NCBI GenBank assembly: GCA_047974765.1
Contig: JBKECP010000013.1
Location: 124,001 to 188,000 of the forward strand
Reading direction: 5' to 3'
Length of the DNA stretch: 64,000 bases
Source of the DNA: JBKECP01 sp047974765
Lineage (GTDB): Bacteria; Pseudomonadota; Gammaproteobacteria; Pseudomonadales; Halieaceae
Shown here: positions 9,234-18,690 of the stretch, one piece after another
Position numbering within the stretch: the first letter of the stretch is position 1
Layout: each line of letters begins with the position of its first letter
Made by a program: the position numbers and the translations under genes
The notes under the pieces: model-generated
What the model was told of the DNA's origin: nothing
The model's input: the letters and a program-made list of their open reading frames with translations, nothing else
The model's database searches: none

Positions 9234-10682
9234 TCAAAATATACTATTATTGGGCTTTTTGACTTGTTTAATCAGTGACATTGTATGCGCCAACAAAAAT
9301 ACCGCAGGTATGGCTGCGTAAATAATTGCTCTGTTGACCTGGGTGTAATCTAGGGCGAATACATAACGTTCACTGAAGTAATAAACAAAGGCAATAAATA
9401 ATAGTGTCGCCATGAGGGCGCACAGCTCAACAAAAACGGCCGATATTAACTGCGGTTTTAGTAGTAGATAAAGTAGTGCGGCACATATGAGATAGACTGT
9501 CAGGTTCCAGTTAATCATTTTAAACAGTGCGCTGACAAAAGCTGCGCTGACGTTGTGAAAGCTGAAGTCATAGTTGCCAAGGTAGGGCAGTAATATACCC
9601 TCTGTCGATAATTTGATCGGACCCAGTGCGGGAATTGAAAACTCTATTCCGATAACAATGGCGGTGATGATGACGACTACCGAGGCAGTCAGGCCGATCA
9701 TGGTTGGTCGGTGTCGTATGGCAAGGCTGATTAATGCCGTAGCAAGAACAATTGCTCCCATAACCAGTCCTGGCATTTTAATTTGTGTGCAGGCGATGGC
9801 GAGTAAAATTGCCAGCGTCAGATATTGAAAACCATGACCGCGCTTCCATGCAGACAGTGCCATGACGGCGCAACCAAAGAAAGCCGCAACCCATAAATCT
9901 GCATAGCCCGCCAGTGCAATATGCACATTGATAAAGGGCATGCTGAGTAACATGTAAGTTCCCATAAGCGCGATCACAGGGCTCACTTCCAGCAGTCGAA
10001 GGTGGCCATAGCAGGCCAGTCCCATAGCAATGGCGATTAACAGCCAGGGGTAATAAATAGCGGTGTGATCCGCTGTGCCCATGCCCAGCATTGCCCATAG
10101 TTGTACCAGTGGAATAATGTTGGGGTATTTCCAGGCGTTGCCGGCGCCAGCGGTATAAATGAGATTGCCCTGATCTGTATTTAACCAGTCGCTTCGGCTT
10201 CCCCACTCCACCAGCTCGCCAAAGTGGTACCAGACAAGTGGTTTGGGAGCCCAGTTCATCCACGCATCCCAGGGAAAGAGTGGCAGTAGGGAAAGTTCAT
10301 GTGCCAGTACCAGATGGCGATAGCACAGCAGCGCCAGCAGCAGACAAGTCAGCCCGGTTTGCCAGGCTTTTTGTGCGGAATGTTTCTGTGCTGTTGCCGG
10401 ATGTCGGGCGGTTTCTGATGATCTTAGTTTTGTAATTATTACTACACTTATCAAAAGCAGTAGTCCCGCTGGTGCCCAGAAACTTTCAGGAAGATGGAGT
10501 TTTTCCCACAACCACAGCAAGGTGGTACTCAATAAAATGCCGATAGCATAACCTTGTCCCAACAGCAGCCAGATGTTTTTTTTACGGGCTTTTTCAAGTA
10601 TCAGTGCAGTAACCATTGCCCCGGTTAGCCAGGGTAAAAACAGAGCAACAAGTGCGCCAAAAACAGATATTTCATTTGTCAT
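9234..10682 (-). CDS. polytopic membrane protein, unknown function
   Basis: A 482-residue protein with about twelve hydrophobic segments and few charged loops. After the early helices comes an aromatic extracytoplasmic-looking loop with LFPWDAWMNWAPKPLVW and later YPNIIPLVQLWAML. An acidic residue in an early periplasmic loop is reminiscent of GT-C lipid-linked sugar transferases, but no family could be named. Its start overlaps the stop of the upstream gene (ATGA at 10679-10682), so the two are coupled. It converges with the TagF-like fusion gene, 25 bases apart. A role in polysaccharide assembly is inference from position only. Confidence 0.65.
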   Translation of the reverse strand: MTNEISVFGALVALFLPWLTGAMVTALILEKARKKNIWLLLGQGYAIGILLSTTLLWLWEKLHLPESFWAPAGLLLLISVVIITKLRSSETARHPATAQKHSAQKAWQTGLTCLLLALLCYRHLVLAHELSLLPLFPWDAWMNWAPKPLVWYHFGELVEWGSRSDWLNTDQGNLIYTAGAGNAWKYPNIIPLVQLWAMLGMGTADHTAIYYPWLLIAIAMGLACYGHLRLLEVSPVIALMGTYMLLSMPFINVHIALAGYADLWVAAFFGCAVMALSAWKRGHGFQYLTLAILLAIACTQIKMPGLVMGAIVLATALISLAIRHRPTMIGLTASVVVIITAIVIGIEFSIPALGPIKLSTEGILLPYLGNYDFSFHNVSAAFVSALFKMINWNLTVYLICAALLYLLLKPQLISAVFVELCALMATLLFIAFVYYFSERYVFALDYTQVNRAIIYAAIPAVFLLAHTMSLIKQVKKPNNSIF

Positions 10683-11905
10683 TGTTCACCCTTTTCCTGA
10701 ATGCGATACAGGCTGCCTTGCTCGTGGTTATCAATAAGTTCAACCTCAAGATGATAATTTTCCCATTCAAGCTGCTGTGTTGCTGTGTTGTAGTTAAGCC
10801 CCGGTACCTTTCCAAGAAGTAGAATAAAATCGCCTGCGGATGAGTGGTTTGGCTGAGGGAAGCGATCATAGTTATAGCTATTGTGAGGTAGCAGGTAGTA
10901 CTGCATTTTTAGTCGTCGATAGGTACGTCGATCTGAATCGTGTAACAAAAATATCCGTGCTCCGGGGGTGGGCAATGCCTTGGTCTTTAGGTGTTGTGCA
11001 TACAGATAAAGATCGGCATCACGCTCGGCAAGGTGTTTTTCATGCATGCTTTTGTCAGCATACAGATATTTGCTTTCTTCCAGATTAAGGTTCAGTTCAT
11101 GCTGCCAGAGTGCATCCAGAGATAGCCAGGGAATAAAAACAGCGGTGGCGTAGGCAGTGACATATTGTTTTGGCTTAAATCTTGCCAACAGGCATAGCAA
11201 AATAGTGGCTGTCGCTGCCCAGCTTGCCATTGTTACCGTAGGTGACAGAATGGGATTTTTTACTGACCCGATTAGATGGTGAGCTGATTTTTGTGACCAC
11301 CCCCTCATCAGAGTCCATTCCAGCCAGATGGTTTGCAGCAGCTTTTTTATTGAGGCAGGCTTGAAGGAAAGCTGGTGAATAATAAGTGCGTTGTCCCGTG
11401 GTTCTCCGTAGATATCAAGTCCAATTTCAGTGATGGTTCCAGACCAGTTGGCATCTTTTGTCAGGTGCTGAATAATTGGAGCATTATTGTTCCAGTGCAG
11501 CAGTGTGCGATGCAATGTATCGCTGTCATCAGCACGGCGCCAGATCAGGTAGGCATATTGTCGGGGATGATAGTTTTCAATATCTGCTTCGATAAAGGGA
11601 TAGTCCGCCGCATTGATTCGGGTTTTACTGGTAGCCAGACTTCGCCCATCAGACAGGGCGGTGATTTGTAGTGTCTCGTTTTTTGTGTATTTGCCTTCGC
11701 CATCACGCATTATCAGGCTGTTGCCATTGAAGCTGCGTTCTGTAATGGCTTTTTTTTCGCCTTCATCGCGTTGCGTATGTAGTTCAGGTGACAGCGAAAG
11801 ATAAGCGCTCAGCAGTAGTGCTGCACTGATCATCAGTGCAGCAAGTGCAGCCACAAGATTCCACAGAAAATCACGATTGCTGATATTGATGTCACTGGCC
11901 GTCAT
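10679..11905 (-). CDS. membrane-anchored protein, unknown function
   Basis: A 408-residue protein with one hydrophobic segment near residues 15-37, a mainly beta-like periplasmic stretch (about 40-185), then two more hydrophobic segments near 222-270 and a soluble C-terminal domain. No family was recognised. It overlaps the end of pdxA by 14 bases and the next gene by four, so all three look co-transcribed. The partner is an unknown polytopic membrane protein, so the pair may form one complex. It lies where ksgA follows pdxA in many relatives. Confidence 0.62.
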   Translation of the reverse strand: MTASDINISNRDFLWNLVAALAALMISAALLLSAYLSLSPELHTQRDEGEKKAITERSFNGNSLIMRDGEGKYTKNETLQITALSDGRSLATSKTRINAADYPFIEADIENYHPRQYAYLIWRRADDSDTLHRTLLHWNNNAPIIQHLTKDANWSGTITEIGLDIYGEPRDNALIIHQLSFKPASIKKLLQTIWLEWTLMRGWSQKSAHHLIGSVKNPILSPTVTMASWAATATILLCLLARFKPKQYVTAYATAVFIPWLSLDALWQHELNLNLEESKYLYADKSMHEKHLAERDADLYLYAQHLKTKALPTPGARIFLLHDSDRRTYRRLKMQYYLLPHNSYNYDRFPQPNHSSAGDFILLLGKVPGLNYNTATQQLEWENYHLEVELIDNHEQGSLYRIQEKGEQ

Positions 11906-12914
11906 GCAAATTATTCCCAGCGTGTGTTTGTGCCAGTTTACTGGCGAGTGCTATTGCAAGCTCCAGGCTCGATCCGTCCGCTTTGCCGCTACCAGCAAGG
12001 TCCAGCGCTGTGCCGTGGTCCACTGAGGTGCGTATGAGTGGCAGACCAAGGGTGATATTGATCGCTTTGCCAAAACCTGCATATTTGAGTACCGGCAGAC
12101 CCTGGTCGTGGTACATGGCCAGGAAAGTGTCAACTTGTGCCAGCATTGTGGGGTTAAAGGCCGTATCGGCGGGTAAGGGGCCGGTCAGCTGCAATCCCCC
12201 TGCGCGCAATTTTTCCACCACAGGGGTGATGACTTCAATTTCTTCGCGGCCCATATGGCCACCTTCACCGGCGTGAGGGTTCAGGCCCAGTACGGCGATA
12301 TGAGGTGTATTGAGGCCAAATTTATGTTGCAGGTCAGTGTGCAGAATATGAATGGTCTGCTCCAGTGTTTCAGGTGTGATGGCTGCACTGACCTGCGACA
12401 GGGGCAGGTGAGTGGTGACCAGAGCTACCCGCAGATTTTGGGTCGCCAGCATCATGACTACGCGGTTGGTTTGGGTTTTTTCTGCCAGAAATTCAGTGTG
12501 GCCGCTGAAGGGGATGCCTGCATCATTGATAATGGACTTTTGCACCGGTGCGGTGACCATGGCCTGGAAATGGCCGTGTCGGCAGCCTTCAACGGCAGCT
12601 TGCAAAGTGGCAAGAACATAGTGCGCGTTGCGTACATTCAGCACGCCTGTCTGTACAGGTGCGGCCACCGTAAAGGGCAGAACCTGAAGCCTGCCTGGAT
12701 GATGTTTTTGCGGTGGCTTTTGCCTGTCGTAGGTTTCAATAAGCAATGGCAGGCCCAGTCTGGCGGCGCGTGCCTGTAGAAGATCGGGATCAGCAATAGC
12801 TACCAGGCTTGCATCCCACGGTTTTTGTGCCGCCATTATCGTAATATCGGGACCGATACCGGCGGGTTCACCGGTGGTGATGGCGATAGTAGGTGTAACC
12901 GTGACTGTGCTCAT
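11892..12914 (-). CDS. pdxA: 4-hydroxythreonine-4-phosphate dehydrogenase
   Basis: NAD-dependent cytoplasmic enzyme of pyridoxal 5'-phosphate synthesis, oxidising 4-phosphohydroxy-threonine. The 340 residues match the family length. Visible motifs are TTGEPAGIGPDI, the metal-binding histidines in GHTEFLAE, NPHAGEGGHMGREE and MYHDQGLPVLKY, and the terminal TSVDHGTALDLAGSGKAD. It follows surA by about 70 bases, as in the conserved lptD-surA-pdxA order. Downstream, the usual ksgA-apaGH are replaced by two unrelated membrane-protein genes, the first overlapping pdxA. Confidence 0.97.
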   Translation of the reverse strand: MSTVTVTPTIAITTGEPAGIGPDITIMAAQKPWDASLVAIADPDLLQARAARLGLPLLIETYDRQKPPQKHHPGRLQVLPFTVAAPVQTGVLNVRNAHYVLATLQAAVEGCRHGHFQAMVTAPVQKSIINDAGIPFSGHTEFLAEKTQTNRVVMMLATQNLRVALVTTHLPLSQVSAAITPETLEQTIHILHTDLQHKFGLNTPHIAVLGLNPHAGEGGHMGREEIEVITPVVEKLRAGGLQLTGPLPADTAFNPTMLAQVDTFLAMYHDQGLPVLKYAGFGKAINITLGLPLIRTSVDHGTALDLAGSGKADGSSLELAIALASKLAQTHAGNNLHDGQ

Positions 12915-12939
12915 AGTCTGCTTTATTTGATGTTATTGA

Positions 12940-12974
12940 CACCCGGTTTTATATTTGCAGGATGTAACCGGGTG
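12940..12974. terminator. hairpin between surA and pdxA
   Basis: CACCCGGTT at 12940-12948 pairs perfectly with AACCGGGTG at 12966-12974 (nine base pairs, 17-base loop). There is no clear T-run on either side. It lies between surA and pdxA in the leftward operon, so it may attenuate read-through or stabilise the surA mRNA end; which of these is unknown. Confidence 0.4.
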
Positions 12975-12985
12975 CCGATGACACT

Positions 12986-14308
12986 TTATTTAATATCGAC
13001 ATAGGCCTCGTCGCGGATAGTTCTCAGCCAGGCATCAAGTTCTTCCTGATATTTTCGGTTGTGCAGATGTTCAGCTGCTTTATTGCGGATCGCCTGGCTG
13101 GTCATGTCCTGATTCCGACGCTCAAGTACATTGATAATGTGCCAGCCAAAACGGCTGTGTAGTGGTTCGGAGATCTGGCCGACTTCCGTTGCATCCATCA
13201 TGGCTTCAAATTCGGGTACCATTTGGCCGGACTGGGTCCAGCCGAGACTGCCGCCTTCCTGGGCTGAGCCGATATCTTCAGAGTATTCTTTGGCCAGTTC
13301 GCCAAAATCTTCGCCATTTTCTGCGCGCTGTCTGAGCCTGGTAATCAGCTTGCGGGCCTGCTCGTCGGTCATGATTTCACTGGGACGAATAAGGATATGG
13401 CGGACTTTTGTTTGAGCTACAATCTGTTCACCGCCACGTTTGGCGTTCATGCTGATTAAGTGAATGCCACTGGCACTGCGAATGGGGTCAGCGGTTTCAC
13501 CAACGGCAAGGCCGGGTGCAATGTTGGCGAACAGGGAGGGCAGATCATCCTGCTTACGCCAGCCCAAATCGCCGCCAGAGAAGCGGTAAGGACTGGTGCT
13601 GGATGAGATAACGGTGTCAAAGGCTTCGCCGGCACGAATACGTTTGAGTAATTTATTGACCTGTGCTTCTGCCGCTGCAACCTGCTCATCGCTGGCATCC
13701 GGTGATAGTGGCAGCAGGGCGTGAACAATACGGTATTCAGGCTGACTCTGTTCCTGTCCTTCCGGCGAAGTCAGAAAATTATCGATTTCCTGATCGGTGA
13801 TCTGGATGCGTTGATTGACGTTACCGGACTGTACCCGTTGCAGTATCATTTCCCGGCGCACATCTTCACGCATGGCGGTATAGGATTGACCTTCCTGTTC
13901 CAGCCGGGAGATGAACTGGTCGACAGACAGGTTGTTTTGGGCGGCAATCCGCCCTACAGCGGCATCCAGTTGGGTATCGGAAATACGCACACCGGCACGT
14001 TGGCCCAGTTGCAACTGGATACTCTCCAGTATCAGCCGGTCGAGTGTCTCTTTGATCAGTACATCCTCGGGCGGCATGTCCATTCCACGTCTGCGAACGT
14101 TTTCAGCAATCGTGGTCAGTCGCCCGCGCAGTTCGGAGGCCATGATGATATCGTCATCAACCACGGCAACAACCTGATCCAGTATTTCAGTATTGGCCCG
14201 AACGGTGAGTGACCCCAGGCACAGGGCAAGTCCCAGCATGACATGCAGTAAAATTTGAAAGCGGCGGTACAACGGTGTGCCCTCCTCGGGGTTGTGGTTA
14301 ATACTCAC
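12986..14308 (-). CDS. surA: periplasmic chaperone/peptidyl-prolyl isomerase SurA
   Basis: Periplasmic chaperone escorting outer-membrane beta-barrel proteins, including LptD. The 440-residue product starts with a signal peptide ending near SLTVRA, then the SurA N-terminal domain (ILDQVVAVVDDDII onward), and two parvulin domains, one near residues 185-285 (YRFSGGDLGWRKQDDLP) and one near 300-395 (IGSAQEGGSLGWTQSGQM). The ATG at 14308 overlaps the end of lptD by 11 bases, so translation is coupled, as usual for this pair. Confidence 0.96.
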   Translation of the reverse strand: MSINHNPEEGTPLYRRFQILLHVMLGLALCLGSLTVRANTEILDQVVAVVDDDIIMASELRGRLTTIAENVRRRGMDMPPEDVLIKETLDRLILESIQLQLGQRAGVRISDTQLDAAVGRIAAQNNLSVDQFISRLEQEGQSYTAMREDVRREMILQRVQSGNVNQRIQITDQEIDNFLTSPEGQEQSQPEYRIVHALLPLSPDASDEQVAAAEAQVNKLLKRIRAGEAFDTVISSSTSPYRFSGGDLGWRKQDDLPSLFANIAPGLAVGETADPIRSASGIHLISMNAKRGGEQIVAQTKVRHILIRPSEIMTDEQARKLITRLRQRAENGEDFGELAKEYSEDIGSAQEGGSLGWTQSGQMVPEFEAMMDATEVGQISEPLHSRFGWHIINVLERRNQDMTSQAIRNKAAEHLHNRKYQEELDAWLRTIRDEAYVDIK

Positions 14309-16781
14309 GTTCTTTAAAACCTCTGATCATGTCTTCGAGCAGGCCGGTGACACGGCTGCCAAAGCCGCCCATACCTTTGAGTATGATTTGGACCTGCATT
14401 GAATACTCCCGTTCCAGATTGGGGTCGGAGTAATCGGTATTCAGGCCGGTGTTCGTATCGTAATAGCGCAGATAAAGGAGTCTGGCCTGCCAGCAGCAGG
14501 TATCGTACTCGACGCCAATCATGTCTTCTATGCTGGTATTGGCTTCAATACTGTAATTAATGGCGCCAAATAAGGTCCAGCGATTGGCCAGAGGGTAGTA
14601 GGCAGAAAAATGGGCCTGTTCAGTCACTATTTGGCTTTCGGTGGCTGTCAGTGGGCGACGGTAGGAGTAACCGGCGTTGAGTATGGCGCCATTATTGCTT
14701 TCATAGCCTGCCTGCACATGGCCTGCATTCATTTTTGAGTTGTAGGGATCCCAGACCATGCTTGAGCGTAGTGTCAGGCGTTCATTGGGATAAAAGTTAA
14801 CCTCGGCGGCCATTTCAGAGCCTGATTGATCAATCGGGTCATCCTCGGCCAGCAGGCGGACCTTGCGATCCCTGAAGTAGAAAATCTGGCCGATACTGGC
14901 ATTGAGATGCTCGCGCCCGTCTTCGTCACTGATATAACGTGTGGTCAGGCCCATCGACAGCTGGTTGGCGTCGTCGAGGCGATCGCGTCCGGAAAAGCGG
15001 GTTTCACGAAAGAGCTGGTTATAGCTGAAGGTCAGCTCGGCCGAGTCGAAGTCTGGTTGATCGCTCTGATCCTCGAACTCGCTGTACAAATAATAGAGGC
15101 GGGGTTCGAGCGTTTGCACCAGGCCGCGATCACCAAAGTGTGTCTGGCGGTCAAAATATAATCCTCCGTCCAGACTGAACAGGGCGGAGCCGGTGGAGGG
15201 AGATTCCTCCTCATAACCCTCTTCCAGGTCGGTCAGGTCATATTCCAGATAGCGGTATTTAAGTGTTGGCTTGAGAAAGCCCGATTGCCAGTTCATTGGA
15301 TAGCTGGCGCCCGCTTCGCTATAAAAACGCTGACCCTTGACCCGCTCCTCGTCCGTATCAAAATAAGAATACTGGCCCAGCAAAATGGGGGTTACTTCAA
15401 AGGGAGTGTTATTGGGGCGGTACTGGCCAGTGATCTGGGGTAATTTTTTGTAGTCGTCACGAATATCGTCCGCCAGCGACTGGTAGCGCTGAAAGTCAAC
15501 GCTGGCCAGCCAGCGATCACCGAGGTAGTCCAGTGAGGCCAGTTGTAGCAGGCTGGTTTCGCGGCGGGTTTCAAGGTTGGTGGTTTGCAAATCCTTCAGG
15601 TAATCGACGTCAGAGGCTTTGCTGTAGTCCACTCGTGAGCGCCAGCGTTTTTCAAATAGGCCCGAGTGCTGAATCTGGCCAAGCCAGCGCTTGTGATCGT
15701 CAAGTTCGGGGTGTTCGTCTTTGTAGAGATCATCCTCGGCCATATAGGCTCCGCCAACAGTCCAGCGGCCGATGGTGGGGCTCAGGTAGCGGAGTTCCAC
15801 TTCGTGATTAAAACCGCGATCACCAATATAGCGCGGTGTATAAAGTGCATCATAATTGGGGGCAAGGTTCAGGTAGATCGGCACAGCGAGGTCGAGTCCG
15901 CCCTGAGAATCACTGCCAATATCGGGCCACAGCAGACCGGTGCGGCGTCGGTCATCCAGAGGCAGACGCATCCAGGGCAGATAAAAAACGGGTATATCAG
16001 CTACCCGGATTCTGGCGCCACGGGCCGTGCCCACGCCTTCCTCAAGGTCCAGCTCCATTGAGTCGGCACTGATCAGCCAGTCACTGTCACCTGGCGCACA
16101 GTAGGTCAGGCCGCCATTGTCCACATGAATCAGGCCATCGCTGTCCCGGCGCAATACATTGGCTTCGCCGCGCATATGTTGCTGGTGCAGAACAAACTCA
16201 CTGTTGATAATTTCAGCTTCGCCGGTTTCAGCGCTGAAATTGGCCTGTTCGCCGCGCAACAGTATACCTGGCTCACGAAAAACAATATTCCCTTTGAGTG
16301 TGCCATTGCCTGTAGTGCGATTGTACTGGGCTTCTTCGCCGCTGAGCTGACGATACCCCTGCTGCACACTGACACCACCGTGCAGGTAGACTTCATCCCC
16401 TTCAACCTCGCTGCTGGTGGCGGTGGCATTGATGTCCTGTGCCTCTGGTGGTGCGCTGGTATTAGCATCGGCGAGCGGGTCAAGATAGCCGCCGCGACAG
16501 CTTTCACATTCGGAATTGTGCATGGCCTTTGGCAGTTCGCGCAGAGAAACCCAGTCGAGGGCGCTGGAGGCCTGGAATTCATCGAGGGTGTAGGTGCGCA
16601 GTTCGGGTTCGGGGGCACAGTCTTCGCGGCTGGTGCAGTCTTCACTACTATTGCTGGTATCGGCCTGAGTGGATTCCTGGGCACCAGCCAGCAGAGGCAG
16701 AGCCAGACTCACTGCCAGTGCAAGTGTGTGAGGTATCCCTCTACAGGATTTTGTTGATGTTCTTGTTCGGGCAGGCGTCAT
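14298..16781 (-). CDS. lptD: LPS-assembly outer-membrane protein LptD
   Basis: Outer-membrane barrel which, with LptE, inserts lipopolysaccharide in the outer leaflet. There is a signal peptide ending near LLAGAQ, a periplasmic OstA beta-jellyroll (about residues 130-270) and a C-terminal 26-strand-type barrel. Cysteines occur as several N-terminal pairs and as the adjacent pair in DTCCWQ near the C-terminus, matching those used in the LptD disulfides. Start at 16781 gives a normal signal peptide (827 residues); the ATG at 16826 would run close to the divergent amgK start. It is the first gene of the lptD-surA-pdxA operon. Confidence 0.95.
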   Translation of the reverse strand: MTPARTRTSTKSCRGIPHTLALAVSLALPLLAGAQESTQADTSNSSEDCTSREDCAPEPELRTYTLDEFQASSALDWVSLRELPKAMHNSECESCRGGYLDPLADANTSAPPEAQDINATATSSEVEGDEVYLHGGVSVQQGYRQLSGEEAQYNRTTGNGTLKGNIVFREPGILLRGEQANFSAETGEAEIINSEFVLHQQHMRGEANVLRRDSDGLIHVDNGGLTYCAPGDSDWLISADSMELDLEEGVGTARGARIRVADIPVFYLPWMRLPLDDRRRTGLLWPDIGSDSQGGLDLAVPIYLNLAPNYDALYTPRYIGDRGFNHEVELRYLSPTIGRWTVGGAYMAEDDLYKDEHPELDDHKRWLGQIQHSGLFEKRWRSRVDYSKASDVDYLKDLQTTNLETRRETSLLQLASLDYLGDRWLASVDFQRYQSLADDIRDDYKKLPQITGQYRPNNTPFEVTPILLGQYSYFDTDEERVKGQRFYSEAGASYPMNWQSGFLKPTLKYRYLEYDLTDLEEGYEEESPSTGSALFSLDGGLYFDRQTHFGDRGLVQTLEPRLYYLYSEFEDQSDQPDFDSAELTFSYNQLFRETRFSGRDRLDDANQLSMGLTTRYISDEDGREHLNASIGQIFYFRDRKVRLLAEDDPIDQSGSEMAAEVNFYPNERLTLRSSMVWDPYNSKMNAGHVQAGYESNNGAILNAGYSYRRPLTATESQIVTEQAHFSAYYPLANRWTLFGAINYSIEANTSIEDMIGVEYDTCCWQARLLYLRYYDTNTGLNTDYSDPNLEREYSMQVQIILKGMGGFGSRVTGLLEDMIRGFKEREY

Positions 16782-16862
16782 CAAGCTTGGGTGCAATTTA
16801 TGAAATAAACGTGGATGATAAAGCATCCCCTATTCGATGTCTGTGTTTCTGAGGAGCTGTTG

Positions 16863-17945
16863 TTGACGGATCGAGATCAAAAATCGGGCCAAGGCTGGCT
16901 GGTATTGCTGTACTGGGCCCGTGAGCGGGCGCCAGCTGCATTTGCCAATGCCATTCTGGAGCCGGTAGCCGGTGACGCCAGCAATCGGCGTTATTTTCGC
17001 TTGAGCCAGAGGGACGGTGTGGCTGATGAGGGTAGCGCTAATAGTCTGATTGTTGTTGAGGCACCCCCGCAAACCGAGAAAAATGAGGCCTTTTTAGCTA
17101 TCCAGGAGATACTGGTTGCCGCAGGTATCCGAGTGCCTGCGGTGTTGGCGGTGGATTTGTGCCGGGGTTACCTTTTGCTGGAGGATCTGGGGGATAACCT
17201 GCTGCTGTCACAACTCAATGAGAGTTCGGTGGACACTTGGTATGAGCGGGGGCTGACGCTGTGTCAGCATCTGGGGCGGGTTGTTGTTTCTGATGCAGAT
17301 AACTATGCGCTTGCTAACTATGATCAGGCACTGTTATCAGAAGAACTGAGCCGCTTTCCCCGGTGGTTCTGCGAAGCCTTGCTGAATTATTTCTTCACAC
17401 CGGATGAATCTGAAATAGCAGCGAAGCTGTTCGGATTGCTGATTGATTCTGCTCTGGAGCAGCCACAGGTATTGGTTCACAGGGATTTTCACAGCCGCAA
17501 TCTGATGATTGACAAAGACGATGAACTGGCGGTGATTGATTTTCAGGATGCGGTCCGTGGCCCGCTAACCTACGATGTGGTTTCCCTTTTGCGCGATTGC
17601 TATATCCGCTGGCCCCGGCCACAGGTTGAGGCTTGGGCGCTGGCTTATCGCAACCGTCTGCGGGCGGCGAACCTGATTGAGGCCGTCGATGAGCTACAGT
17701 TTTTGCGCTGGTTTGACCTGATGGGGCTGCAACGTCACCTGAAGGTGCTTGGCACCTTTGCCCGGCTTTATCTGCGTGATGGCAAACACGGCTATCTGGC
17801 TGATCTGCCTCGGGTTTGTGCCTATGTTGAGGAAGTGCTTGCCCTGTATGCGCCGCAGTTGCCTGCGGTGGCGGCTTTTCAACACTGGTGGCGTGAGCAT
17901 TTGCTGCCGCTGATGGCAGATCAGCCATGGATGCAGATAAAATGA
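16863..17945 (+). CDS. amgK: anomeric N-acetylmuramate/N-acetylglucosamine kinase
   Basis: Cytoplasmic sugar kinase of the murein-recycling shortcut that bypasses MurA, phosphorylating MurNAc at C1 for MurU. It has the aminoglycoside-phosphotransferase fold: GDASNRRYFRL near the N-terminus, LLLEDLGDNLL, the catalytic loop HRDFHSRNLMI and the metal-binding IDFQDA. I favour TTG at 16863, since GAGGAG at 16851-16856 is six bases upstream; the ATG at 16815 has no such site and overlaps the longer lptD reading frame. It is divergent from lptD and overlaps murU by ATGA. About 360 residues. Confidence 0.92.
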   Translation: MTDRDQKSGQGWLVLLYWARERAPAAFANAILEPVAGDASNRRYFRLSQRDGVADEGSANSLIVVEAPPQTEKNEAFLAIQEILVAAGIRVPAVLAVDLCRGYLLLEDLGDNLLLSQLNESSVDTWYERGLTLCQHLGRVVVSDADNYALANYDQALLSEELSRFPRWFCEALLNYFFTPDESEIAAKLFGLLIDSALEQPQVLVHRDFHSRNLMIDKDDELAVIDFQDAVRGPLTYDVVSLLRDCYIRWPRPQVEAWALAYRNRLRAANLIEAVDELQFLRWFDLMGLQRHLKVLGTFARLYLRDGKHGYLADLPRVCAYVEEVLALYAPQLPAVAAFQHWWREHLLPLMADQPWMQIK

Positions 17946-18619
17946 AGGCCATGATTCTGGCTGCGGGGTTGGGTAGTCGTATGCGGCCACTGACCGATCA
18001 CACGCCCAAGCCTCTGCTGAATGCCGGGGGCAAGCCTCTACTGGTTCATCATATCGAGCGCCTGGCACAGGCGGGTTTTAGTGAGCTGGTGATCAATGTA
18101 TCACACCTCGGCCAGCAGATTGTCAGCTACTGTGGCGATGGTAGCCGCTGGGGCGTATCCATCGCTATTTCGACGGAGGTCGAACCACTGGAAACCGCCG
18201 GTGGTATCGTACAGGCCTTGCCTTTGCTGGGTGATGAGCCTTTTGTTGTTATTAATGGCGATATCTGGACGGACTACCCGCTGGCGCGACTGAAGACTCT
18301 GTTATCGTTGCTTGAAGGGCAGGCGCATCTGGTAATGGTTGACAGTCCGCCACAGCATCCATTGGGTGACTTTCTGCTTGATGAAGGTGGCCGGGTAAAA
18401 GTGCGTTCAGCCCAGGCTGTCGGCCTTACCTATGCCGGAATCGGTGTCTACAGTGCAGGCTTTTTTGCTGGTATTGCGCCAGGCAGGCTGGCTCTGCGGC
18501 CGTTGCTGGATACGGCAATTACCCGGGAGCGCCTGTTGGGTGAGCATTTTCAGGGGCAGTGGGAGGATATTGGTACACCTGAACGGCTGGCCGCACTAAA
18601 TCAGCGCCTGCAAGTGTGA
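17942..18619 (+). CDS. murU: N-acetylmuramate-1-phosphate uridylyltransferase
   Basis: Makes UDP-MurNAc from UTP and MurNAc-1-phosphate, working directly after AmgK in peptidoglycan recycling. The 225-residue nucleotidyltransferase starts MKAMILAAGLGSRMRPLTDH and continues with TPKPLL, the classical pyrophosphorylase signature; VINGDIWTDY supplies the metal-binding aspartate, and WEDIGTPERL is near the C-terminus. ATG at 17942 overlaps the amgK stop (17943-17945); an in-frame ATG at 17927 is inside amgK. The pair predicts intrinsic fosfomycin tolerance, known for amgK-murU bacteria. Confidence 0.94.
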   Translation: MKAMILAAGLGSRMRPLTDHTPKPLLNAGGKPLLVHHIERLAQAGFSELVINVSHLGQQIVSYCGDGSRWGVSIAISTEVEPLETAGGIVQALPLLGDEPFVVINGDIWTDYPLARLKTLLSLLEGQAHLVMVDSPPQHPLGDFLLDEGGRVKVRSAQAVGLTYAGIGVYSAGFFAGIAPGRLALRPLLDTAITRERLLGEHFQGQWEDIGTPERLAALNQRLQV

Positions 18620-18690
18620 ACTGTGAGCGGGTTATGACTAAAATACGCTTTTTTTAAATTGAAACCCAGCCGGAAATTGCGGAGTTCACC

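Noticed and set aside
16125..16757. Plus-strand open frames antisense to lptD
   Set aside because: Overlap a well-supported gene; composition follows the lptD codon shadow.
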